Source of the DNA: Corylus avellana
Taxonomy: Eukaryota > Streptophyta > Magnoliopsida > Fagales > Betulaceae
Direction: 5' to 3'
Length of the DNA: 64,000 bases
Assembly (NCBI RefSeq): GCF_901000735.1
Contig: NC_081543.1
Location: 31,704,771-31,768,770, forward strand
Shown: one piece after another, positions 9,959-21,900 of the stretch
Layout: the number at the start of each line of letters is the position of its first letter
How positions within the stretch are numbered: position 1 is the first letter of the stretch
The notes under the pieces: model-generated
What the model saw: only the letters and a program-made list of their open reading frames with translations
The model's database searches: none
What the model was told of the DNA's origin: nothing
Program-made: the position numbers and the translations under genes

Positions 9959-12900
9959 ATGGCGTCATCGTCGTCATCATCGGCGGCAGTTAGGTCATGG
10001 AGGACGGCGTTTCTGACGATGAGAGACGAAACCCTAGCAAGTGGAGCCGGCGCCACGCCCTCCTCTTCCATTCCCCAACTCCTTCAGCATCTTGTCTTCT
10101 CCCATTCTCAGTCTCTCGTCTCTGCCGCCCCACATCTTCCTCCTCACGAGGTTCGCTTCTTCCCTCTCCCAGCTGTGTATTGCAATAATAAAAATATATT
10201 CACTTTGAACGAGGATTTCCATTTCTATTTCTATTTCTATGAATGTGTGTTTTCGCTACTGGAATAGGTTACCTCCGACATCTTGTTTATGCTGGAATTG
10301 GTTGCCTCTAATTGTCACGACCCACAAGATATGACCGCTACATTTTCTCACACATCAAACTTGGTATTCGCTCGGCGCTCTACTTTTGGTTCTCTGTTCT
10401 TCGGTATTGATTCTTGCCCTGATTTATTCTTCGTTCAATTTGCCTCAGATTCGTGATGTATGTCGTCGTGTTTCCTATGAGATTAGCTCATCTTCGTGGT
10501 CTCTCATACTTGACTCATTTGCAAATATGCTGGAATATCTTCTTAACAAAGCTGATTCTTCAGCTAATGCTGCTAAAATTACTTCCATGATGGATTGCTT
10601 AGAGACCATAAGGTTAGTTTTCGAACATGTTCTACGAGTTGCCCCTTCTCATTTTGGCCCAATTCATTTCTACGGAATGATAGTGCTATTGCTATTGCTA
10701 TATTTGCACAGTATAAAATGGCCTCGGGTTTCTTTTATTTTCAAGCTTCACTTGGTTATGACTTCCGTTTACGTCTTGAAAATTTATTCTTACAACCATG
10801 CTCTAACTTTCCTTTTCTTACCTCAGACGGCTCATCAGTGCTCGTCACAGAAAATGTTCACCATCTGAAGATATCCAGCTGGTGAAATTCCTTCTCCGCA
10901 TTATTGTCAGCTCTCACTCAGAGTTAATTTGCTCATCTCATTCTATCAGAAACCAAAAGTGTGCTGCTGAAATGGGAAAGAGAGGACCCAGATACTGCAG
11001 TTTATGGGAAGTCCAGACTGTCACTTTTTCTATGCTTGGTGAAACTGTCACAAGAGACGGGTCATCCATTCCGGATGATGTTTGGAAATCGATGATTGAG
11101 GTGGGCATACCTTTCTTTTCCTATTTGGTGATGTCTATCTATATAGATGCTTAGGTTGCTCTATTTCCTATAGGTTCTTAGGAGAGTGATGGATTTCTTG
11201 GCATCTAAGAGCTTGCTTGTGGAAGACAATGTTATGTCCAGGTATTCCTCCTCTTTTCTATAACTTAATCCTAAGAAAAGAAAAACAAAAAATAATCCTT
11301 CAGATTATTTGTTCTAATGTATTTGTTTGAATCTTCTTCTCATCCTTTACAACTGGTGGTACTTTTGCTCTGCAGGTTTTATGCATCTCTCCTGCATTGT
11401 CTGCATTTGGTTCTTATGGATCCTAAATGTTCCATTTCTGACCATGTAAGTCAATTTCTTTGTGTTTTGGGACTTGAGATCGATTGATGATTTTTATCTC
11501 TGGCCGTTGTCTTTTAGAATCTCTAACTTTGTGATGTTTTTTGCAGGTGACAGGTTTTGTAGTGGCATTACGAATGTTTTTTACCTATGGCCTTAGTGGT
11601 AGAACACAACTTACATATCCAGCTGCTGCTCACCAGGAGAAGGAACTCCATACAGTGAGCAAGTCAAGTTTGGAAGAACCTAAAAGAGTAGATCATAGTC
11701 CATATAGGCCTCCACACTTGCGCAAAATGGAAACTTCAAATATGAAGGAGAAGAAAGCTCAGAATCCTCAAAGTTTCTCAGATCATGAATCTTCTATGGG
11801 TTATTTCACATCATCAGATTCTGATTACAGTGACAGTGATGGATTGGTTAAAGACAGTGACACTGTTCAGAACTCTAAGGTCAGAGTAGCTGCCATTGTT
11901 TGCATTCAGGTAAGTTCACAACACCATTTTTTCTTGTTCTCATTCATCCTTCTGATGCTTGAGTCATTCAAGGTGTCATCTTGCTGTTGTTCTTGTTTTT
12001 TTTTTGTTTTTTTGGGTTATGTTTTTAAAGATCAATTGGAAATAGTAGCATACAGAACTGATAGCCCTCCCTTACCCAATATCCTTCCTCCTATTTTAGG
12101 TTGTACCCTATATCTCCCCCATTTGGAGGAGCAGATGTACCACTTGACAACAAGTATAATTTCCTATATCTAGACGTGTTACTAAACTGTTAGATTCACC
12201 AAGTATTATACGTATTGGTGAAGGTCTCTTAAGGAGACCATCACACCTGGAATGGCACTTGGGTTGATGGAAGTTTTGAGGACCACAAGAGGACTTTGGA
12301 GTAGATTAAGTCTCTTTTTTCTTTCAATACCCTGTATCTTTGAACGGCTGCTTTTATTTTTCCTTAGGTGATTAGTTTTCATGAGTTTCTTGTTTTTTTG
12401 GTCCTAGTAGTTAGTTTCCTTCGTATACTCTCTGTATGCCTGGGGGCGCCTTACGCTTTTAATGATATATTGATTACTTATAAAAAGAAAAAGAAAAAAA
12501 GAATGACACTTATGAGTTATTTTTATTTAGGCTTGTTTTTCCTATATAATATAGTCTTATTTTCAGTGAGAAGATTTTATGTGCTGTAATGACAAAAATC
12601 TCTAGCTGCCATGCACAGGTGTGCAGGTTTGAGTCTTTAGAGCATCCTCTTCTTGTGAAAATGCTTAACATGAGGACTTTTCATGCCAACCCTCCTTGGG
12701 CCCTTCATTTTAAACAGCATGTGCCAGTTTTCTTTCTTAGTTTAGCACTTTTCAGTTTACTTTTAGGGTAAATGACACTTTCCCCCCGATGAATTACCAC
12801 ACGTGTGTGTCCCTTGACAAACATACTAACTTTATGTTTGTTTAAATATAAAATTTTCTATCTCTTATGTTGAAAATCAATATAAAAGAGGTATTTGAGA

Positions 12901-15900
12901 ATGGGATTGGTAATTTTTTTTTTCTTTTTAAATGTTTAAGACTCTTTTCACATAAAGGACATTCAGAATATGTTTACAAGGGTGGTAGTTTGTCAGAGGA
13001 AAGTGTCAGCTAGCCCTATTTTTATTTGTTACTTAATTTTTAGATGTCCCTTTGGCATGCCCCTTTTGCATGTTTGCTACCTTTGGCATTGTTAATAAAT
13101 TACTGCCTATCACAAAAGATAATGTTAGAAGTGTTATTAGCATTAGGGTTTAAGGGTAGTTTGGTCTTTATGTCATTTGGGTTTAGTCTATATATTGTGA
13201 TGCTTTGTATTAGGTTTATTAAGCTTAATAACAAGCATAGGCAGCAGCCTCCTTTCCTCTTCTCCCTCTCAAACTCCCCCTCATACAAATCTTAACATGG
13301 TATCAGAGCCAAAGGTCCTGGGATCGAACTTTGACTCTATCAATTCACCCCCCATTTAAATAAAATATTTCACGTGTTGGGTTTCACCTATTAAAAGGGA
13401 GCTTGAGCCCACACGTGAGGGGAAGTGTTAAAATAATGGTTAAGTGATTAAATTTACCTCTTCCTGTAAGCTTAAGCTTATGGGATAACTGGTAATTTAA
13501 CATGGTATTAGAGTCCACACGTGAGGGGAAGTGTTAAAGTAATGGTTAAGTGATTAAACATACTTCTTCCTATAAGTTTTAGTTGTATGTTTTTCTAGTT
13601 GTTTTTTGATTTGCTTGTATCTTCCAAGCTGGATTCATACGATGTATATGTTCCGGCTTGAGGGGGAGTGTTAGAAGTGTTATTAGCATTAGGGTTTAAG
13701 GGTAGTTTGGTCTTTATGTCATTAGGGTTTAGTCTATATATTGTGATGCTTTGTATTAGGTTTATTAAGCTTAATAACAAGAAGAGGCAGCAGCCTCCTT
13801 TCCTCTTCTCCCTCTCAAACTCCCCCTCCTACAAATCTTAACAGATAAAAGTTGTGCTTTGCTTGTTAGCTTAGCCCCTTCCACAGTTCCATTATCATTA
13901 CCTCTAGTATAAACTATTTTGATAACTATTTTCAACGCTTACTTTTACCGTTTTCCTTCAAAATTTGGCTTAAGGATCTCTGTCAAGCTGATTCCAAATC
14001 ATTCACTACCCAGTGGACTCTGCTTTTGCCAACCAGTGATGTTCTACAACCTAGGTGAAGCATTAGTCGTACTTTGTCCTGTTTTTGTTGTATTTCTTCT
14101 TCTATCCCTAAATTTCTCAACTTTCAACTTTGTTGTTTCTTTCTTATATACAGGAAGTTTGAAGCTACTTTAATGACATGTTTGCTATATGATCCTTATT
14201 TAAAGGTATTGGCTTTTTTTTTGGTTATTTAATTAAAACTAGGTCCCCCTTAGTAATTAATTTTTTTTTTGTAAATTTTGATACATGATACATAAAACGA
14301 CTTTTCACCAATTACAGTTTTGGTACATTTTTTTTTTTCAATCATATTATGATTTTACTTTAGTGTTGTTCCTAGCTAACAGGCTAATATGTGCTGTTTT
14401 GTGTTGCCTAGGCTCGAATTGCTTCTGCCTCAGCTCTGGAAGTCATGTTGGATGGGCCTTCTTCCATTTTTCTGCAGGTTGCAGAATACAAAGGATCTTC
14501 TAAGTTCGGATCTTTTATGGCACTTTCAAGTTCTCTTGGACAAATACTAATGCAACTGCATACAGGTATTGAAATATGCTAGAATGTTAATTAAATGATT
14601 TAATTTACTTCTATCAACTTAAACTTTTGGAAGAACTAATGATTTATCATTAACACGATATTAGAATAAATCGATCTGAATTTTCAAGACAATGGTCTTG
14701 AAATCAAACCCTAACTCCAAAATTTACCTCTCATTTTAGTTAAAATTCTACGCTTTATGCCTCATTTATTGAGAGAGAGTGATAGAATATTAATTAAATG
14801 ATTAATGTTATCATTTCCTATCAGCGTATGTTTTTAGGACATCTAGTGATTTTACAAAAAATACATTGCTGTACTCTTCATTTAGGTTGGTGGAAATTGT
14901 GCCTTCTTTTGGTGCTTTTTTTCTATGCTTCTAAATTATTATTTTTACTGTTTACATGCTTGAGTATTACATCTGTTCCATATCTATCTTGTGTAGGGAT
15001 TTTGTACTTAGTCCAACGTGAAACTCATGGTAGATTGCTGGCATCCTTATTCAAGATTCTCATGCAATTAGTATTGTCCACACCGTATGAATCTTCTTCT
15101 CTTAGTGATTTTATATTCGTTAAACCTTTGTCTTTTACTCTACTTGATAAACTGCTTTACTATTACTTATTGCTTCTTACTTATCAAAAAAAAAAAAAAA
15201 TTACTTATTGCTTCTCATGTTGTCCTTTTGGAACCCTATTGAATCATTTAGCACATTAGCCAAGGCCCTTGGAGGAAATCTCTTCCTTGCTTTTGGATCT
15301 CCCATCCATTTTCTTGATAATATTTGAAGTAATAGATATAAATAATTTTGTTATATATTAGCTTCTGACGATAGACGAGATGATAGGTAGTGCATGAGGT
15401 AAGTGTCGGCGCATGAGGTTTGTTTTAGAGGTGTGTTAATGGAATTTTTCTGTTAAGTGTTCATCAGATTCTAGAGATGGGACACTTGGGATATTTCTAT
15501 GTGGAAGCAAAATCGTTTGAGTTCCATCATGAGATTGGTTTTGGTGGTGTCCAGTTAGCAGAGAGAAGTACGAGGAGTGTTTTGAGTGGTGGTCCTGGGC
15601 TGGGCAAGCATGGTTTGGCTGATGAAGTCGTTGGAGGTGTTGATCAAAGGAGAAGAATTAAGTGATTTTTGGAGGATCTTTCGAATGGGGAATATAGTGT
15701 ATGTTTTGTGGTGACGAGGAAATAATCACAGCAGGTTCATTGAATTGTCGGAATATGGTGGTTGTGCCACTCTGTGCTTTTAAGGAATTTGCATTACTTA
15801 TAAAAAAAAAAAATGGTTGTCCTTTTGGTGCTAAACTAATTTGCAAAACCTTATACGTGCAAAACACATGCCAAGTCGTGAGAATTCAATTGCAAAATGT

Positions 15901-18900
15901 GGCATATGTGGTTCAAGTTGTCACCTACCTGTCACACTGGGATAATCTTGTGCAGCTTGGGCGTGTGTATAGATGATCATGTCCTCTAAATTTACATTTC
16001 CCAACAATGTCTGTATACACACCTATAGTTTTTAACTATCTTATACAAAGGTATAATACATGATGTTATGATATATCGCAAATATTATTTACTGTTATGA
16101 GGGATATAATCGATATTAACCCGCAAAAGTTTTCTCAAAATAACACGAAGCAAACTGCTGGTCCATAGCAATTGATTACGGATCTGAAGATTCTGAACCT
16201 CTTAGAATGTTGTTTCATTATAGGATAATGTTTATAATCTGGTAATTTGAAATATAGGTTAGGGTAGGATTAGGAACTAATTAGTTGATTAATTTTACCA
16301 TAAGTGGGCCTAGTGACAAATTGAGCATATAATATCAATTCTTTTTTGAGTGGTGGATGAGCATTGGTAAGTGCATATCATGCTGATAGCATTCAATTGA
16401 CTAATTCAGAGGTTCTACGCATTTACACTCTAATGCTGAATGTTCCAGCCTTTCAGTTCGATCATACTTCAAATGCATTCTTCTATTGAGAAAATGTGTC
16501 TAATCACAAAATTGTTGTTTGTATTCGTGATCACTCTTCAGATATTCAAGAATGCCTGGAGATTTGTTGCCAACAGTTATCACATCTCTACGAACAAGGG
16601 TTAACGAAGGGTTTTCATTCAGAAATGATCAGAGTGGTCTTCTGGTTAGTCTCCTGATATATGTTATGTGGAAATATATATGAATCCCCCCTCTCCCTTG
16701 CTCTTTCTGCAATGTCTTGTTATATTTCTACCTCCTTTAACAGGCTGCTGCTGTTAGTTGCTTGACGGCAGCTCTTTCTACTTCACCTTCCATACAAGTC
16801 AGACAAATGCTTTTCGAAGAAATATCTACAGGTTTGCTCAACCCCCTTTTTGTGTGTAGGCAATTCTAATTTTACTTTTAAGTACAGACACCTAGAGAAA
16901 ATCTTTGTAAATCTTGTAGCTTCCAAAACCTCATAGCTCCTAAAGGAAGCCTGAGAGGGAAAAACAATCACAACATCCAAAAGCACCAGAATTACAAAAT
17001 TGCCTAAGCATGCTCTCTCTCCCCATTCAACAAAGCAAATCTTAAGAGGCATTAACAAAGTTTTAGAGTTCTAAGATGTAAGAATGGAGGATTCTAGGCG
17101 CTATTACTTTTTTATTTTTAGTTTATTTTTATATATGTAATCGAAATATCATTAAAAGTGTAAGGCGTCATCAAATATACAAGAAATATACAAGAGAAAA
17201 CATGTAACTAGAAGAAGAAAAAAGAACAAGAAAATCATGAAAACTTAGGACCAAAAGAGAAATATAGGCAGTTGTCAATAGATAAAGAGTATTGAAGAAG
17301 AAAGACTTGCTCTCATGATCTAAAAAATTCCTACCATTCATTTCCCTCCAAATACACCATAAAAGACAAGAGGGCACCATTTTTCATACAACAACACTTT
17401 GAATGCTGCCAGTAGTCAACTAACAAGTATCCAAGTCAGTAACTAGTGTAGGCATAACCCAGGAAAGCCCAAAGCGATTGAAGAAAACATTCTATGGGGC
17501 ACACGCCGCCTCACAATGGAGAAGAAGATGATCCTTTGACTCTTAATTTTTATTTATTTATTTTAAAATTTTTTTGCATATGCAACACCTATCAATCTCT
17601 ATGACATGCAACTTCCAAAGATTTTCCATGGTAAGGATCTTTCTTAGGGCCGTCGACCAAGCAAAAAAAGTCGCTCTTAAGGGAGCCTTAGTCTGCCAAA
17701 TACTATTCCAAGGGAAAAGAGAGCCTTATCAAAGTTCCTAGACCCTAAAAAAAAGCTTGAACGAAGGCCTCCATCAACTGTCGCAAAAATCATTTTACTA
17801 AGAGCCTCTATAACAATGAGAAAGAGCAAAGAAGATAGATGATCTCCCTGTCTCCGACCACGAGATCTGATGAAGAAACTAGAAGGGGGACCATTCACCA
17901 AGACAGAAAGCACACAACAGAAATACAATGCTATCCAATTACACCATTTCTCTCCAAAACCACACCTCCTCAACAAGTACAAAAGAAACTCCCAGTTAAC
18001 TAGATCATAGACCTTATTAATATCCAGTTTGCAAAGCACACCTGGAACACCAGATTTGATCCTGCAATCCAAGCATTCATTAGCTATGAGCACGGAGTCT
18101 AGAATTTGCCTACCTCTGACAAACACATTTTAGGGCTTCGAAATAGTCTTCTCTACAACCCTTTTCAATTTATTGGCTAGGATTGGCAATAATCTTATAA
18201 ACCCCACTCACACTAATAGGTTTAAAACTTTTAACATCAATTGCCCCGAGCTTCTTTAGAATGAAGGCAATAAAAGTCGCATTAAGGCCTTTTTCAAACT
18301 TACATCTAGCATGAAAATCATGGAAAACCCTCATGACATAATCTTTAATCACGTCTCAACATGCTTGGAGAAAGACATAGTAAAAGCATCGGGGCCTGAC
18401 GCCTTATCACTATTCATACCTTTCACCACCTCCAAACACTTAGATTCCTCAAACTGTCTCTAACCATATGGCTTCCTCCTTAGCAACAACTTGGGCCGCT
18501 AACTAAACTGTTGGGAAAGCAATTGGTTATAGAAAAGCACGTGTCCCCTGATCTCAGAATGATCAGAGAGCAGTGATCCAACTCGATGAAATTATTTATC
18601 CTATTCAAGTTAGCCACTTGATGGAAACAATTTGTGCACTTGAGGTTTCTTGATAAGTGCAACCCAATTCCTCTCCTTCGACTTTCCTTTCAACTTCATC
18701 AGTCCGTCAAGGCTTAGGTGATGAATCACCAGGTTCAATCAATAATATGTTTTTTTAGAATAATAATAAGGTTCAATCAATGATAAAATCTGCATTGATT
18801 TTTTTTGTTAGTTTGGTGGGAATCACTTGGTTCTTCTTCCCTATAATGCTCAGAAAGCTTTCTTTCAAATTCAACCTGCCACCTCACGCAACTCGTGATA

Positions 18901-21900
18901 CTGACAACTTCGATTTATTTTCATAGCCAACTCTTTAAAGGTGCTCACGGATGTTGTTACTAGTAGCCTGAAATAAATTGTTATAACCATCTATAACCAG
19001 ACAAAGACATTGAACACAGTGGATGCTGAACATCTACATGCCTTTTAAGTTCAACTTACACATTGAGAATCGTGTGTGGGAACTTCGCAAACAAAACCAG
19101 GAGAGCCTATCAAACTGCGGTTAACAGTCCTGACCAAACTTCTGTTTTAGTTATTACAATGATGAAAATACCCCCAAATCCTAATGACTAACAAACCCTA
19201 ATAACTCTTCTAACAAGTTCATTACTGACTACTATTATTAATTGACGTAAGTTATCAGGCCAAGAAACTGGCAAGTATAGATGACCTTTTCGTTGCCACT
19301 GCCTATTTTCTTTTGGCTTGATTTTTTATTTGCATCCCAAACTTACTATTAATTTTAGAAATTTCATTCATTCCTTTGATATTTTCCTTGTCGATTACAT
19401 TAGATTTCATTTGATACCTTTTTTCAGGCTTCCTTGAGGCTGAAAAGAAGTCCGGTGTTCTTTTTACATTATTTCAATATGCAGAACAACTAACCAGCCC
19501 AAATGTATGCTTTGAGGCTCTCCAGGTAATATTTTAAGAAAGCTAATACTGTTTCATTTGTGATGGTTGGCTTCTAACAATTATAATTAATAGTGGGATT
19601 AGTAATTCTTGTCTGGCCGTCCCTTGTTCTTGCTATTTTCTTCTTATTGGTTGCAGGCACTGAAAACTGTGTCACACAATTACCCAAATATTGTGTTTGC
19701 ATGTTGGGGACAAGTTTCCACCATTGTTTATGGCTTCTTGACGGTACCAACTCCAGAAGTTTATGCAAGGCCATGGAAGGGACACACTGGAGACACTGTT
19801 GGGTTTATTGGGGAAAAAGTTATTACAGCCGCTGTCAAGGTAGTCTTCCCAACACACACAACTCACACACCCAAAAATATAAAAGATAAAACAAATCCTT
19901 ATTTGTTGGTTTGTGGTGAAATATATTTGTCTAGCGAAAGAAAAAGGGCAGATTCAGCTCATTTAGATTTAAGGATCCCTCCTATGGTACTTATCAAAAA
20001 AAAAAAAAAGGATTCCCTCCTATGGTTTCTACTGATTGTGCCATATTCTCAAAGCAAGCATATGTCCTTCAATGATCTGCACTGATTGTACCATAGGGTT
20101 TCTTTTTTTGTTTCACTTCTCGGACACTAGCTTTCAGTGAACCCTTCATTAGGGAGATTTATGTTTTTGGTGTTTTTTTTTTTTTTTCATGATGTCTATC
20201 TTCTGAATTTATTTCACTATTGAAATTCTGTTCAAGCGGCTTTGATGTAAGAACTTTGGCTTGAATGCAGATTTCTCAGTATTTAAAGTTTTAGAGAATA
20301 TAAGGACTAGATAGAATAGAACCTCAAGTTTTATTTTTTGTGACAGGAATACCTCTTCTTGTTCTTCTTACTCTGTTCATCCTGTCATAGTTTTTTTTGT
20401 TAAAATTTTCAGGTTTTGGATGAATGTCTTCGTGCATTATCTGGATTTAAAGGAACTGAGGATCTTTTGGATGATAAAGTTACCCCATTTACTTCTGAGT
20501 GCATAAGGATAAAGAAAATTTCATCAGCCCCATCTTATGAACTAGATAGCACAGAACTTACCGAAAGTGAAGCCAAAGCATGCCCGTCAGGAATTGAGCA
20601 GTGGTGTGAGGCAATTGAGAAGCATATGCCTCTAATTTTATGGCATACTTCTGCAATGGTTGGTTAGGTTTTTGTCTCTTCATTCTTTTTGAACAAGTGT
20701 CATTAATATATTTGGTTTTGTTGGAATTCTCATCTTATTTGCTTTAGGTTTCTATGTTCATCAAAATGATATCTCTTCTGTGTTTTGTCATATTATTTGC
20801 GTAGACAGAAAATTGATTTTTCTTACACTTATCAAAAAAGAAAATTGAGTTTTCTTCCAGTTTTTGATTTCTGTATAGCAGGTATTTTTATAAGCAATCT
20901 TGTCTCAATGATGATGGTGAAAGTTTATATTGTCTGGAAAACTCAGATTCAAATACATATAATATCTAAATTGTTTTTATTTCTCTGGAAGGTGAGAGCT
21001 GCATCAGTTACGTGTTTTGCGGGCATAACTTCCTCTGTGTTCTCCTCTCTCACGAAGGAGAAACAAGATTTCATTCTTTCTTCATTAGTAAGTTTTGATG
21101 CAATGTGTACTTGAATCTGTGTTTGCTTTCTGTGTTATGATGAATGGAACAGAATGTCTTTGCCAATTAGGTTATGGATTTAATTGCAAAATCTTTGTAG
21201 ATAAATGCTTCTGTATACAATGAGGTGCCTTCAGTTAGGTCTGCTGCTTGTCGAGCCATTGGTGTCATCACATGTTTTCCTCAAGTTTCTCAAAGGTGAT
21301 TATGAAATGCTGTGAAATGAAATGGTCTAGTAACATTCTTATGATCATTTATCTACTGGTTTTTGTGCAAGAACCATGGCTAGGGATTTTACTAAAAACT
21401 CAAACCATATAGTGCAGAGATCCTCGACAAGTTTATCCATGCTGTTGAGATTAATACTCGCGATCCCCTGGTCTCGGTATATTTTTGTTTTTAATATTAA
21501 ATTTTAGATCACACATTTGAAATTTGTTACTATAGAAAGTAAATCTTATTGGAAGTACTTGTTTCAGGTAAAAATAACAGCCTCTTGGGCTTTGGCCAAC
21601 ATATGTGATTCAATCCGTCTCTGTATTGATGATTTTCCATCAAAACCATCCAAAGGTGGGCTTGAGGTTACAAGTGTACTTTTATGAGTCAAGCTTTTTC
21701 TTTTTTGTAGTATTATTGCATTCCCTTTCTAATCAGTTATTGTTATTATTTGTCACAGACTCAAATGCTGACTCTTCGTTAATTGCGTTGTTAACCGAGT
21801 GTGCTTTGCGTCTAACAAAGGATGGAGACAAGGTAAGTATTGTTATTTGGTAATTTGTTTCACTCTCTATTTGGAGTTTGGACCCATTGCATTCATGCAT

